The notes: generated from the letters alone by a model not told the origin. Shown: positions 46,573 through 59,575, counted from the first letter of the stretch. The stretch is 64,000 nucleotides of DNA from Pochonia chlamydosporia 170 (GCF_001653235.2 NC_035790.1:1922001-1986000), one strand, 5' to 3'. A program made the numbers and translations.

Positions 46573-47511
46573 ATGGCACCACCGGCAATTATTGCGCCTT
46601 CAATTCTGTCCGCTGACTTTGCTCAGCTGGGCCAGGATTGTGCTCGTACCATGGAGCAAGGCGCCGACTGGCTGCACGTCGACATCATGTAGGCGGACCA
46701 GATGCAACAGAGTGACCTCGTTCAAGGATACTAATTCAGCTGTAGGGATGGCCACTTTGTCCCCAACATTACCTTTGGAGCTCCCGTTGTTGCCAAGATT
46801 AGATCACATGTCGACAAACCGACCGTTGCTCATGGCAGAGGCACGTTTGACTGCCATATGATGATTGCAGAGGTAAGTACCAACAGGACCAGCCAGCAAA
46901 CTCTTGCAATTGGGCATATCTGATGTCGTCATTTCGTCTTCTAGCCCAAAAAATGGGTTAAAGAGTTCAAAAAGGCCGGTTGCGACTTGTACTGCTTCCA
47001 CTACGAAGCGGCATTTTCGACTGCAGCCGAAAGCCCCGAGGAGACATCAGATAAAAAGACGAGCCCCAAAGAGCTTATTCGGTATATCCATGATAATGGA
47101 CTGCTTGCTGGAATTGCCATCAAGCCAGATACATCCGTAGATGTACTATGGGATATCCTGGACGCCACTGATCCCAAAGAGAAGCCAGACGTAAGCTATG
47201 CGTACTCATGAGGTACAGTTGAATGCTAACTGCTTGAAAACTAGATGGTTCTCGTCATGACGGTGCACCCCGGCTTCGGCGGCCAGAAGTTTATGGCGAG
47301 CGAACTTCCGAAAGTGCAAGCTCTGCGAGCGAAATATCCCGAGTTGAACATTGAAGTGGACGGTGGACTAGGCCCTGGGACGATTGACCAGGCAGCTGAT
47401 GCTGGTGCCAATGTTATTGTTGCTGGTAGTGCGGTTTTCGGCGCCAAGGATCCGTCGGAGGTTATTTCGTTGCTGCGAAAGTCGGTAGATTCGAGGGCCG
47501 GTAGACTGTGA
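46573..47511 (+). CDS. RPE1: Ribulose-phosphate 3-epimerase
   Basis: Four exons, 46573-46688, 46746-46872, 46945-47190 and 47245-47511, give 251 aa. Intron 1 interrupts the Met codon of the HVDIMDGHFVPN active-site motif, which is complete only after splicing. Other landmarks are [13 protein letters not shown] at the N-terminus, [17 protein letters not shown] with the catalytic loop, and VDGGLGP with the second catalytic Asp, followed by the phosphate-binding [13 protein letters not shown]. The TIM-barrel enzyme interconverts ribulose-5-phosphate and xylulose-5-phosphate in the non-oxidative pentose phosphate pathway, in the cytosol. Length is slightly above the usual ~230 aa, owing to a short charged insertion ([18 protein letters not shown]). 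Confidence 0.97.
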
Positions 47512-48618
47512 GTGATGTGGTGGGTTTTGGGGATTTTGAATAGGGAGTATATACGGATAGACGGTGGAAGATCATTTAGACGATGGGGATGTCGCTTGAA
47601 GCTGGTTCATAGGTGGCTATGGTGATTTATGTTCAATACTCTCTCGGTGCCATTTTTACTCTATTTTGAGTGAATGTGACTATTCATTACGGATGAACTT
47701 TCTTGTTATTTGTGTATGGTGTTGCGTTTGCAATGTCGTTCGACAAAGATGGATATCATGGCGAAGTTTACGATATGCCATCTCTACACCACCACTAGTG
47801 GTTGGCTGAGGAATGATAGCCTCACGAAATGTCACGGGTCTATGGATGCATAGCCGCCAATGACTTACATCCTCTCAGCGCCTGTAGCACGCTAGGATAT
47901 ATTTATCGCAAAGACAGCGCTGTGAGATGATCTCTTTGAGAGGTTCAGGCATGAAACACCGGGTTACAAAGAAAAGATCAATCGGAGAGCAAGGCGTCAT
48001 TAGATCAATCCAAACTAACCAATCCACCGCTGGCGTTTACATGCATTGATGGCAGAATGCAGGTCATGGACGCGGGCGTCAGGGGAATCGACTCTGACTG
48101 GCGACTGATGCCCATTCATAGAAGGTTTGCTGGCTCGGCGTCTGTTGCAAATCGTCTGAGCGCTTCCATGCAATGCAAAGCTGTGCAAGAGATGTGTTAT
48201 GCTAGATCAATGTATGATTGGATGCGATTCGCGATGAAGGATGTTGGGCTGACTGGATGGTGTTTGTTGCGCCGATGATTGGTCTTGAATCCAGATTGTC
48301 TTTGCTCCAGAGATGCTTGAGAGTCCCAGAGCCACTTCGGTGACTGACACAGGGCAATTGACTGTTACAGTGGGCATTGGACAGGTGCATGTGGTTTGGT
48401 GCCAAACTCTGGTGACATTTGATGGACTGGGTGGTGCCATGGCCCAGAAAATTTCCCAGACTGACAGCATTGGCCCACCTCTTTTCTTGGTGCGCAAATC
48501 TTGAAGAAACGCAAGACGCTTTATTCAAAAGTCCTGGCCCTGCCGCCTGCTGCTAAATGCCAATCTACCTCATCTGAACGAATTGCAGGCAGTCAATTGA
48601 CTTCAACACACCTTCACC
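47512..48618. other. Intergenic between epimerase and Ofd1/Tpa1 genes
   Basis: 1.1 kb, same-strand genes. Contains the epimerase 3' UTR and the next promoter. No further gene seen. Confidence 0.6.
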
Positions 48619-50646
48619 ATGAAACGAAAGGCAGAAAGCCCCAATGGCCAAGAAGCCAGCACCAAAAAATCGAAACCTTGTACGTCCACCATTCCGCCGC
48701 CGGAGCAAGCACCAAAACCTACGAACACGTAACTGACCTAACTTCCTCGCCAAACAGCTCTCTCATCCGAGGAGGCGCAAAAAAGATTCCGAAGCGGCCT
48801 ATTCGACAAGTCAGCCTTGGACTCTTACACCGAGGAATATGCCACCTCGGCACCATACAAGCACGCCGTGATCCATGAGCTGGTCGACGACAAGCTCCTG
48901 CGGTCTGTTCGAGACGAAGTCCGCAACAACGTGCAGTTCACGCCCAAGGAAACAGATATTTACAAGATTCACCAATCTGGAGATTTGGCCAACTTGGACG
49001 GCCTTGACGACGAGTCCCTGTCCAAGCTGCCGTCCTTGCTCGCCCTACGAGATGCGATTTACTCAGAGACGTTTAGAGATTATGTTTCGGGCATTACTGG
49101 CTGTGGTCCGCTGAGCGGGAGGAAGACTGACATGGCTATCAATGTCTACACCCCCGGCTGTTTCCTGCTCTGCCATGACGATGTAATTGGTAGCCGCAGA
49201 GTCAGCTATATCCTGTACTTGACAGATCCCGATAAGCCGTGGAAGCCGGAATGGGGTGGTGCTCTGCGCTTGTTCCCGGTCCAGGAGATTGAGAGCAAAG
49301 ACGGGGAGGTGGCCAAGACACCGCTGCCGGACTGTGTCAAGGTGATTCCCCCGGCGTGGAACCAGCTTAGTTTCTTCGCCGTCCAGCCCGGCGAGAGTTT
49401 CCACGATGTCGAGGAGGTGTACCACGCCCAGACCAAGGAGCAGCTGGACGAGGACAATGGACGAGTGCGCATGGCCATCAGCGGCTGGTTCCATATCCCC
49501 CAGGTCGGAGAGGACGGGTACATCGAAGGCGAGGAGGAAAAGAACGCCAAGAACAGCAGTCTGATGCAGCTGCAGGGCAATCCGGCGCAGTACGACGCAC
49601 CCCAGGCCAAACCCGTCAAGGTCGAGAACCTCAACTCTAGCGGGGATGAGTTTGAAGAGGCAGATTTGGAATTCCTCCTCAAGTACATCGCGCCCACGTA
49701 CCTGACGCCTGATACGCTGGACCAAATTTCGGAACACTTCAGCGAGAACTCAAGCATCACACTCTCAGACATCTTGTCCCGGAAGTTTGCCCAGCGACTA
49801 AAGGACTACATTGAAGAGCAGGAGAAGCAATCCCTCCCACAAGACAGCGAGACTATTGAAAAGTCCACCCCCTGGCAGGTGTCCAAACCCCCTCACAAGC
49901 ACCGCTACCTGTACCAACGGCCCAGCCAGCCAGACCAGCTGCGCACATCCCAGGAAGAATCCCCCATCACCGAACTCCTCGACATCCTCCTCCCCAGCAG
50001 ACAATTCAGGCACTGGCTCCAGGTCGCCACGGGATTAACCATTGAGAGCCACGACCTCATGGCGCGTCGTTTCCGCCGCGGCGGTGACTACACCCTCGCC
50101 ACGGGATACCAGGGTGAACCTCGACTCGAGATTGGTCTGGGCATGACTCCCACTCCCGGCTGGGGAGACGAGGTCGAACAGAAAGACAAGGACAAGGACA
50201 GCCAGGTAAATGGTAAAGGAAAGGGCAAGGCCAAAGCATCTGGAGAGAAGTCCAAAAAGGATGAAGACGATGTCGGCGGTGTAGAGGTCTACATGGCTGG
50301 GGATGACGATGAAGATGAGGATGAAGATGCCGCCGTTTACAAGTCGTCAAATGACGACGACAACATCCTCTTTTTCCAGGCTGCGGCGTGGAATAAGATG
50401 ACCGTTGTGCTGAGGGATAGCGGCGCGCTCAAGTTTGTCAAGTATGTGAGCAGGAGGGCCAAGGGAGATAGGTGGGATATCTCAGGTACTTTTGATATAC
50501 AAGAGCTTGAGGGTGATGATGAGGAGGAAGATGGTGAGCAAGAAGAAGGCAATGGCGAGGGTGGTTCTGGGCCTGCTGTAGATAAGTCAGATGATGAAGA
50601 TGCGTTTACGGCATTCGCGGAGCCGGAGGAAAGCGATTCTGACTGA
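48619..50646 (+). CDS. Prolyl 3,4-dihydroxylase Tpa1/Ofd1 family (2OG-Fe(II) oxygenase)
   Basis: Exons 48619-48679 and 48758-50646 give 649 aa. The first exon codes 20 residues with a basic nuclear-type signal (MKRKAESPNG..KKSKP); the large frame alone has no proper ATG near its start. The catalytic domain has the iron triad H160, D162 (LLCHDDVIGS) and H236 (ESFHDVEEV), and the 2-oxoglutarate Arg in GRVRMAISGWF (R258). The C-terminal Ofd1/Tpa1 domain (about 300-600) is followed by an acidic tail. In yeast Tpa1 hydroxylates a proline of ribosomal protein Rps23 and affects translation termination; in S. pombe Ofd1 couples oxygen to Sre1 stability. Either role is possible here. Confidence 0.94.
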
Positions 50647-50980
50647 TGGGCTGATTGGAACAGAGGACAGTTTGAGTTAGAATGGTCATAGATTGGGTAT
50701 ATTGGAGCGCTAATTCTCCGGATATCTGTTACAGGATTCTCTATTTTACAAAGATTGTGAATTCCACCTTGATGCGTCTGTAGCTGTGATCCCGTTTGTA
50801 CCCATGTGGATTGCGCCTGGACTTTGTCTCAGGTTTCGCAGAAGTTGGGTTTGTGGTGACACTGGTATGGCAGTGGATGTGTTGACGCAGACTAGTGGTG
50901 TACGCCCACACTCACTGCCTGTAGCCATCAGGCAAGGGGTATTGATTTTTGCAAGCATAATGTCTGTCAGGAGTGCCTGC
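50647..50980. other. Convergent gap between Ofd1/Tpa1 and the 395-aa gene
   Basis: 334 bp between two stop codons, expected to be 3' UTR only. Nothing else seen. Confidence 0.6.
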
Positions 50981-52168
50981 TCAAGTTGGGTTCAAAGACT
51001 CAATTGACAGACTTGATAATTCTGACCTGAGAAGCTCAGTGACAGTGTTTGCTTCTCGCATCCTCCCCGACTGCATTAAATGGTTTACAGTGTCATGGCC
51101 GAGGAAAGCGATCCACGGTAAGATGCTCATGCCCGTGGTCTTGGCCAAGTTGAGCTTTTCGGGGGTAAACTTCGCCACCAACTTCTTCAACTTCTTCTTG
51201 TCGTTGAACAGACGTAGGGCTGGAGCGTGATCAGGATGTGTCGGATGATATAAGTGCAGGTGTGCCTTTTCAACATCAAAGGCTCGTGGTAGTAGCTCTG
51301 CCGTGGCCATGTGTGCGTCGAACAATTCCTCCGATGGGGCAGTTCGGGTGTATGCCTCGACGGTCGAAAGCCAAGATACTGACCGCCAAGGAAGGATGAG
51401 GAGTTGTGGGAGGAGAAGGTTATTGTGGAACAGCTGTTCGGCGTGTAATATGGTTGTAATGGCTGCATCTAGATTTCCGTGTTGCGGCCGACTCTTGATA
51501 TGAACCAGCTGGGCTAGTAGAAATGAGGCACGTTTAATCCGCAGATCGTTCTCCCAGGATAAGCTGGTATCGTTGACGGTCCGACTCATCCATTCCCACG
51601 CAACGCTCTCGAGGCCTTCTGCAATAAGTAACGGCGTTAATGCTCGAATGAAGGGCTGATTATCGAGAAATTTGAGACCTGCCTCGGCGCTGGATGATTT
51701 GAGCCACCGCAAAACTCGCAATGCTGTCTGTGAGGAGGCGAAATCTGCGGAGGTCGAGAGTAGTTCTCGCTTGGCTACCATGCAGCCCGTGGCAGCCTTC
51801 AAGGTCATCATCCCTTTGGCAACGGCGTGATCGAAAACATCCATTGGGTCTCGCTTGGATGTGGGAAGCAAAGTTGGTGAAGAAGGCGAGCTAGCTTGTT
51901 TGTTGTAGCTGAAGAGTGGATTGGATAGAATTGATCTCAGATGTTGGGTTGCTGCTGAATGGCGTATCTGAAGGTCAGTTTCTGTGACTTTGGCCAGAGT
52001 GGCGGCGCGCCCGGAGCCGATGCGTCCATATTCGCGGTCTAGATGCTGACGAAAGGACGCTTTGAGGCCTTCGAGCAGCTTCTGGGATTGCTGTTTGGAG
52101 AGTCCGGTCGGTTCATGGTAGCCGGCGAACAGATTCCGCAGAGCTTGGGTGGATTTTGTCGAAAACAT
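50981..52168 (-). CDS. Conserved-looking protein of unknown function, 395 aa
   Basis: Single exon from the ATG at 52168; the frame upstream to 52198 starts with TTG. The protein is mostly alpha-helical by eye, with an N-terminus low in acidic residues (MFSTKSTQALRNLFAGYHEP) that could act as a mitochondrial signal, though it is not a classic one. Mid-region blocks such as LRVLRWLKSSSAEAGLKFLD and WEWMSRTVNDTSLSWENDLR suggest repeated helices of the pentatricopeptide or TPR kind, but I cannot assign a family. It converges on the Ofd1/Tpa1 gene. A long, patterned frame without stops over 1.2 kb argues strongly that it is real. Confidence 0.75.
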   Translation of the reverse strand: MFSTKSTQALRNLFAGYHEPTGLSKQQSQKLLEGLKASFRQHLDREYGRIGSGRAATLAKVTETDLQIRHSAATQHLRSILSNPLFSYNKQASSPSSPTLLPTSKRDPMDVFDHAVAKGMMTLKAATGCMVAKRELLSTSADFASSQTALRVLRWLKSSSAEAGLKFLDNQPFIRALTPLLIAEGLESVAWEWMSRTVNDTSLSWENDLRIKRASFLLAQLVHIKSRPQHGNLDAAITTILHAEQLFHNNLLLPQLLILPWRSVSWLSTVEAYTRTAPSEELFDAHMATAELLPRAFDVEKAHLHLYHPTHPDHAPALRLFNDKKKLKKLVAKFTPEKLNLAKTTGMSILPWIAFLGHDTVNHLMQSGRMREANTVTELLRSELSSLSIESLNPT

Positions 52169-54920
52169 TGTGACTTTCAATGTTGTGTTGACGTGCAAAG
52201 GAAACGGCAGCCGGCTCTGCCCCTGGCAGGCTCGTGTTTGGAAGGGCTGCCAGCAGCTCTATTGTTGATACGATGTCGATGTCGGACTGGAGATGATCTG
52301 GGCAAAGCATCAATCAGCCCACTTTCGATAATCATTGCGGTCGATTTCCATCTTTGTCACGTGATTGAATAGGTGAAATTCGTTCTGGCAGGTGAGGAGC
52401 TTATGTGGGACACTATCATGCACAGGGCTGACGTCTCGTGCGATCAGTGATTCCTTGCCTCAGGATAGAGCAGAATGACCCAGCAAGTTCAGATGTTACG
52501 TTGGCTAGCAATACGAAATTATTATCATGGCGCTCTGCTTGCTGCAGGGACAGCCGCAAACTCACCGAACGTGTACTATGAAAATCGCCCGGACCAGGTT
52601 GGATGGGGGTGGTGACCAAAGGTGGAAGTTGGCAAGCTCTGACGTAGTTGGGTTGTAGTGGTCGAATATCATGTGAATGGGTGCTGTTGAGGCTCCGGCA
52701 ATCAACTTTTCTTTTCTCTTACACCAGACAAGATGGAGTAATTAAAGATATCTTGGTGCAACTATTCTGAGGTGGTTGTCGGTCCCGGCGCTTCATACCA
52801 AGAGGACGGGAAACCTCGGACTGCGATTGAGTCTTGGTCGTCTTGCACATCGTCTCATGAGTCGGGGCAGCCGAATTCGCAATTGTTTGCCTCGTCATCG
52901 AGGAATTGCTTGAGCAGGGGATAGTACAATCCTGCCAATTGCGACCCCCAACGCCCAAATCGAGCTCCAATTCACGATTGACGTGGTAACGAACTCGACA
53001 GATAATCGCTAGCTATCATGCATGATGGGGCAATCTCGAAATTTCATGCGCCGAAATAGTATTCTGCCTGTGACTACTCCGGACATATATAGCTGGGATG
53101 TTTTGACATGGAATGGAGCGTACAACAAGAGCCAGGCCATGACAGGTGATCCATTGGGCACTGAGGCCTATTCCTCGTCTACTTCAGTACTTAGTACGGA
53201 ACACCTCGCCACCATGCGCAAGGACCGGAATAGCGGCTGAGTGCCTGGTGATGCACTTCAAGGTTCTTTCTTCGTCCATCAATTCATGTCCAGGACACAT
53301 CTGAAACCCTCCCCTTTGTGGCCAAATCGCAAGGGGATACGTGCACCTGGACCGAAAGGAAAAAAAAGACCATCGGTCGCCCCACTGGGCGAGCATCATT
53401 TGGGAGCACAGATATCATTTGAGCAAGCAAGTCGCCAGGCAAAGCAAGGGAGGGAAGGGCCAACTTTGGACGACAGCGAGCATGGGACATGGAGCATTGT
53501 GGAGAGATACATAGTAGTCAAGGCTCGGAAGCCGAGATGGAGAATACACAGACACATGGATGGATACTTGATTGCGTCGAGGGCAAGTCTGTAATTACTT
53601 GAGTACACTTGGCCGTGAGATGTGTGATGTGATGCTTACGTACAGTCTTACGTGCATGTTCGTAGCAGGTCTGGTTAGTATTTGGTTGTAACACGAGAGA
53701 ATTGGGCTGATGTGAATATTGAAGCACCATTCACGTAAAGTATGTCCATAAATCAAACAGTCCATACCAGACATGCACAGCTCCGACGCCCTGGCTGTGT
53801 TTCCGCGCATCAACATTGAACCTGGTAGCTTGGACATGGAGGAATTGGATTGACCTGGTGTTGGCCAATTGGACTTGACGCCTATTTGGCGCCTGTTTGG
53901 CTTTTATGCTTGTTGCTGTACAAGCTGAATAACTTGTTCCATGCCAGAAAACGAAGAAAAATTAGTCGAAAGAAGAATTGCTCCGAAACAATAGAGTATT
54001 AGTCTTCGCTTCAAGGTTCCATGCTGCCAGGCACCCAGACTGGACGGAAAGACACGGTTGGGTCGAGATGTCCTGCTCCGTGCCCTCTGGGGCCATTTGG
54101 TGGACATCTGGACGCACTGCAGTAGTGAGGCTTGAGGTGTTTGGTACATGGATCAAGTTGTTGACTTCAAATCAATGCTTGAGGATTGAGGCGCAGGACG
54201 ACGTCGGCGTTGATTGTTTGGTGGGCTCCTATCTGGTCCGGTCCGATCTAGTCCGTGGCCAAACGCCCAGTCTGGACATATCAAATGATCCATTGAAGCA
54301 CTTGGGGTTTGGTGGTTCAGCGTTTGAAAGGTTCTGTTGATGGGTCGCTGGTTCGCTCAGTGGTGTGGTCCACTGTGAGATGCTGTACTCGAGCCCTAGA
54401 AACATGCATGTGAACTTGAGGTGACTCGAGCCTGGCTGGGCGGTCTCAACCACACCAGACTGACTGACTCTACTGGCCACCGCTGCGCAGCTGCTCCCTT
54501 GCTCGGTGGCACCAGCCCGGCCCAGCCCAGCCCAGACTGGGACACACTTTGACTGGACTGGTCTGGTCCCAAAGTCAAAATCCTCCTTCGTTAACCTGCA
54601 CCAGACTCTCTGGCTCCATTTTGGCCTCTGCTGCTTCTGGGGAAAACCTCGTGCCTCCCTTTACCACTTCCACCATTCTCAATTCCTCCTCTGCCACAAC
54701 GCTCATCGTTTCGCAACACATTGCCGTGCCCTCATCCACGGGACTATCTCTCTATATCGGATTTGGCCCTTAGCAGCCTTTCCATCCCACTTTTGTTGTT
54801 TTTATCTTTTCTTCTCTCTCTGCAGAGGGCCACCTGACTCGGCCGCTGCATCACCACCACGTCTCATTCCACATCTCTCACCAGTCTCCCTCCGTAAACC
54901 ACAAACCACAAACCATCTCC
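52169..54920. other. Divergent 2.75-kb region between the 395-aa gene (-) and DEF1 (+)
   Basis: No supported gene. Holds both promoters. CCAGAC/CTGGTC-like low-complexity sequence is frequent at 54220-54580, and a C/T-rich leader runs from about 54590 to the DEF1 ATG. A CTCTCTCTGCAG near 54815-54826 could be the acceptor of a 5' UTR intron. Confidence 0.5.
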
Positions 54921-57900
54921 ATGTCCGAAGTCGCATCGCGGTCGTCGGCCACGCGTGGCAGAGGCTCGGCCCGCGGCGGTAGAGGAGGTTTCGCCGGTCG
55001 AGGCGGCCGCTCTAGAACAAATGGCGACAAGTCGGACCACAAGGACGAAAACCTCGGTGCTTTCGAAGACGAAGGCGAGTTCGCTGAGCTTCGCAAACAA
55101 TATGGCGATAAAACATCTGTAATCCGCGAGATGTTCCCCGATTGGTCTGAAGCCGATGTTCTCTTTGCCCTTCAAGAGACAAACGGCGACGAAAATGAAG
55201 CTGTCGCACGAATTGCAGAAGGTGTGTGTTCCCTGTTTGCAAGGCTGAATTTTTTCACAACTACCCAAGGCTTGCCATGCCCACATGCAATTACTACACT
55301 CAATTCAAGTTTGTGATGTGTCAAGCACACGACTGTCAAAATCTTCTCAGCTATCTCCCCTTTGATTCGCCGCCACTCTGTTCCGCCTCGTATTTTCCTC
55401 CCCAACCTGCTCAAGCTCTGTGACAGGTTGCGGTGTGTAGGCCAAGCTGACTGACTCTCTCTGCACAGGTACCATCTCTCAGTGGGGTGAGGTCTCAAAG
55501 CCCAAGAAGACTGCCCGCACAAAGGCCAAGGACACTACGACCGCTGCTACCAACGAGTCAGCTGCATCAGCATCTCGAGCCACCCGTGGTGGACGAGCTG
55601 TTTCCGAGGGTGGACGTGGCCGAGGACGAGGTTCCGAGCGAGGTGGTCGAGGCGGCGCTGCTCGAGGCAGATCATCTCAACCCAGTACCAATGGCACGCG
55701 TACCAAGGAAACTCAGCAGCTGTCTGTCCCGACTGAGGAATCTTCTGCTTGGGATAATACCAAACCAAAAGACGACCAGGCCGAGTCCAAGATTGCCGCT
55801 GCCGATAAGTCTGCTCCCATTGAACCTGCTCAGCCAGCAGCCCCCGCGGCCAAGACGTGGGCGAGTATGCTGCGCCAGTCGACCGCCCCCAAGATCGCGC
55901 CTGTTGCTTCCAAGGAGGCACCTGCGCCGAAACCTGCTGATGTTGAAGCTCAAATTGTCCCCGAACCCGTCCCTGCTGAACCCGAAACCATTGAACCGGT
56001 AGAGGAAGAAACCACCCCCGTGGCTCAACGTGCCGTTCCCGTTCAACCCGCCGCTACCATTGAACGAGAAGTTGCTCTCCCACCTACTAAAGATGAGCTC
56101 ACCGAGACGAATCTCGAACAGGTTGTTGACGACTCCAATCCACCCGCAACTGGCACAGCTGCAAGCACCGCTGCTGACTCTTGGGACCCCCGACAGAGCC
56201 CTGTTAGTGCTACCGCTACACCGATCTCGGCTGCTCACCAGCAGCACCAGGCTCAGCGTTCTGCTGCAAGCGGATATGCCGCGTCTGCGATAAAGGCAAC
56301 TGCTGAGCGGACCACCCGTGGCCCCAGCCTCCAACGACGAGTTTTGGATCAGGAAGAGGCTGTCCGTATGCCGGGCAACCGCGAGGTGGACCGAGCTGCT
56401 GTTAAGTTCGGAGCTTTCAGCCTGAATGACGGTGAAGAGGATGTCGATGGTGAGCGCGAAGAACCAGAGACTCGCGCTCAACCTCCCGCCGACTCTCCCG
56501 TTGCTCACCCTCGTGCCTCCCTGCCACCTGTCTCCCAACCTGTCGCCATCCCAGAAACCTTCACTCAGAAGGCAGCCGGTACTGTTCCCTCAGTGGTCGC
56601 CGGAGCTGGTAAGATGAATGCCCCCACACAGTTGACAGAATGAACAAAACTAACACGAGAGATAATATCTAGTTCCCACTGCTCCTGCTGCTGCACAAGC
56701 TCCTGCTACCGCGACACAACAGTTCTCTCGATACGGACCTCAGGACACCGCTGCCGCCACACAGAAACCTCTCGATCCTTTCAACGCTGCCCAATCCACG
56801 CCTGTCTCTCAACCACCATTCGATAGCTATGCCGCCCAGACCACTCAGCCTCAAGCTCAGCAGCCTGGTGCTGCATTTACTTCCGCCCCGACCGATTACT
56901 CCAACTACTACACTGCCAACCAGCAGGACAGAAATCCTTACAACGTTTACGGACAGCAGTACGGCGCCCAACAGGCTGCCCACGGACAGCATGACGGTGT
57001 CTCTCAGCAACGTCCTTTTGCCGGTTACAACGCTACTGATAACCTCAGCCAATACCCGCAGAGTGGCTCTCTGCACACGCAACCCCGATTTGGCGGTTCC
57101 AGCGACAGCCAGAACAGCGGCCATTCAACCCCCAACCCTGCGGCTCAGGCCCAGCAGCAGGGACAGCAAGGTCAGCAGACTCAACAGGCTCAGCAAGGTC
57201 AGCAGTCCCAGCAGCCTCAGCAGGGAACTCCGGGCTCGCAGCCTCAGTCTCACGGACAGTACCCGGGATACAACCATCCTTACTACAGCAACCCTTACTA
57301 CCACCAGTACTATTCAGGTTACGGACAGGGTGGTTTTGGCCCATATGCTGGCAAGGGTGGCATGTATGGTCAGCCCTACGGGATGTCTCCCAATGCGCCA
57401 TATGACCACGCTTCATCCCCGAGCACATTCGGTGGCCCCTCTTCGCTTCACCGCGACAGCAGCCTAGGTTCTGGACTCGGCGAGTATGGCCGCGCTGCAT
57501 CTGGTCAGGCCGGTAGCCAGCCTGGCCTCGGTGGCAGCAGCTTTGGAGGTGCCCATGATAGCTTTGCCCGCGGCACCTCTTCTTTCCAGTCTCAGAGCCA
57601 GTCTTTCAACAGCCAGAACCAACCCCCCGCCTCTGGCTCTACTGATGACCTGAAGCCTTTCGGTGATGCCAAGACGACCGCCTCTGGCCCTTCTCCATCC
57701 CTTGGAGGTGGACCGCGACCTGGATCTGCTACCAACAACGCACCTAGTGGCCAGACCGGCCTCCCACCACCTCAGAACTCTCAGATGGGCGGAGGTTATG
57801 GGGGTTACCCGAGTCACCTTCAGGGACACAACCTCCACGGCAGCGCCTATGGTATGGGCGGCGGCGCCGGAGCCAGCCAGCACGGCAACACTCCGTATGG

Positions 57901-57988
57901 CTCTTACAACCAGGGGTTTGGTGGTAGCGGCGGCTACTACGGCGGTGGTCAGCAACAGCGTGGCGGCTGGGGCGGAAACTACCACTAG
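54921..57988 (+). CDS. DEF1: DEF1-like RNA polymerase II degradation factor (CUE domain, Q/G/Y-rich tail)
   Basis: Exons 54921-55221, 55469-56608 and 56673-57988 give 918 aa; both introns (247 and 64 bp) are in frame. An RG-rich N-terminus (ARGGRGGFAGRGGR) precedes a CUE domain (about residues 55-100: VIREMFPDWSEADVLFALQE). After splicing this continues into GTISQWGEV. The middle is Ala/Pro/Glu-rich with a conserved WASMLRQ motif; the C-terminal half is Gln/Gly/Tyr/Asn-rich and prion-like. In yeast Def1 recruits ubiquitin machinery to stalled RNA polymerase II and also acts in Pol delta turnover and telomere upkeep; its activation involves removal of the Q-rich part. The domain order fits; paralogue certainty is good but not absolute because low-complexity proteins look alike. 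Confidence 0.88.
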
Positions 57989-59575
57989 TGGGGTAGGTTT
58001 CGCGATCGCGATGGAAAGCGGCGAGGTAAATATCACCTCGACCGTTCCGAGCGAGGATTACGAGATAGGGAGAGTGAGGAACGCATGATGAGGGACTATG
58101 ACCTGGATTCACCAAACCCTTGAGATGGTAGTCCTTATGTTTTATATTGAAGCATGGGAGGGGAAACATGATCACCAATGATATGTGCCGCAACGCACAA
58201 GGTGTTTAATGGGATTTTACCGGAAGAGAGGCAAAGGAAACAGCAAATGGGCCGGACGGGTTTGTGAATTATTTTGGCCCATGGCGCACGTGTACGATTG
58301 CAAAGAAAACCTGTTTACTGCGTTTTTTTCTTCTCTTCTCTTCTTGTTTTTTATCGAGAATATCCTAAAAAAGAATCGAGGTGGGAGTGTTATCGGCAAA
58401 GAAGAGAAAAAATGGAAACGGATACCATGGACAAAATTATTTTCGGCACACTCGCGCGGATTAATCAAATGCTGAGTGATAATTCTTTGGACTTTTTTCC
58501 GACCGCATGTGCTCTACTTTCTTTCTTTCACTTTTCTTTGGCTCTCTTTTTTCTTTCAAGAGATCTGTTACTGCTCTCATTTCAGGTGACGGGACGAAAA
58601 GGTCTGACGTTGGCTCGTGAGGTTTTCCAAGGAAAGGGGATGAACCAGGGCAGATTGTATTTGAAGTAGGAAGGGAAGGGAATGTGCATTTGAGGAGTTC
58701 ATGGTCGTCTCTGCAGTTGAGTTGAGATGAATCTGGAGATAGCCAATCAGAAATATGTACATTGCCAATGGCGTTGAATGTGTAGAGTGTTGTCAGGTGG
58801 TCAAGAGTGGCCTTGTAGTCGAAGTGCCATGTTGACGCTCCTTGGTTGTGTCGCAAACCCGGCTAGAGCTTACTTCACGTTGATGAGAGTCTGGTATGAT
58901 GAAAATTTAAGACAATTTACACTCTTGGGACGCCAAGCATAAATTCATAGGCAGTTTTTTACTCTAAGTTGCAGGTTGGTGACGCTGCAACGAATCAAAC
59001 CTCGCATCAATTAGTCCCCAGATGCCGACCTCATCTGCGGAACATCATCCAGACAGGCAGCGATCCGTCCCAATAACTGTCCATCTGGTTCTGTAAATTA
59101 AAAATACTTCCGATATCCGCGTTTCCGCATTCTCTTGACCCTATCACAGCAGCTTCCGCAGTGTGGGCAACATCAGTGAGACCCCCACAAAGACTAAATG
59201 TGGGCGGTGAAACTGAATCCGATTGGTGGGGAGGAGTACATCTCAAGCTTCGCCGTGGGGAACCCAACTGCAGGAAGATGAGTTCGCTGTTGGATTGGGA
59301 AAGCCGAGTTTGGATGCCGTTGGGTTTCTGGCTCTTTAAATTGATGTTGGCTTGCGGAGTAGCCTGTTGTGTGGGAGGAAGCAGTTGCCGTTTACAACTA
59401 ATATGAGTGACTTTGATCATGTTGACCGATCTTTGGTTGGAAGAGTATATGATCTAGTTGACTGACTGTCAAGGTTATAGATTCTCTTCGATCCTCAACC
59501 ATATTTAACTACAGTTTCTACAAGTTATCCAACTCTCCCGCGTCCAACTGATGAGCACAACTCCAGTCCGGTGAG
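57989..59575. other. Intergenic between DEF1 and the MFS gene
   Basis: 1.6 kb, same-strand genes. It holds the DEF1 3' UTR and the transporter promoter. T- and A-rich tracts cluster at 58320-58570. No gene supported; a short upstream ORF at 59551-59574 is listed separately. Confidence 0.55.
59551..59574 (+). promoter_or_regulatory. 7-codon upstream ORF ending one base before the MFS start
   Basis: ATG at 59551 reads MSTTPVR and stops at TGA 59572-59574; a single G separates it from the main ATG at 59576 (TGAGATG). If transcribed, it would force reinitiation or leaky scanning. Its start context is weak (C at -3), favouring leaky scanning. Confidence 0.5.

Noticed and set aside
49063..49772. 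Minus-strand frames of 188 and 224 codons
   Set aside because: Antisense to the catalytic domain of the Ofd1/Tpa1 gene; shadows of its codon bias.
41911..50646. Possible secondary-metabolite or functional cluster
   Set aside because: PPE1, CFEM, epimerase and hydroxylase belong to unrelated processes; no backbone enzyme is present.
55672..56538. 288-codon minus-strand frame
   Set aside because: Antisense to low-complexity DEF1 coding sequence; composition is a mirror of Ala/Pro/Glu codons.
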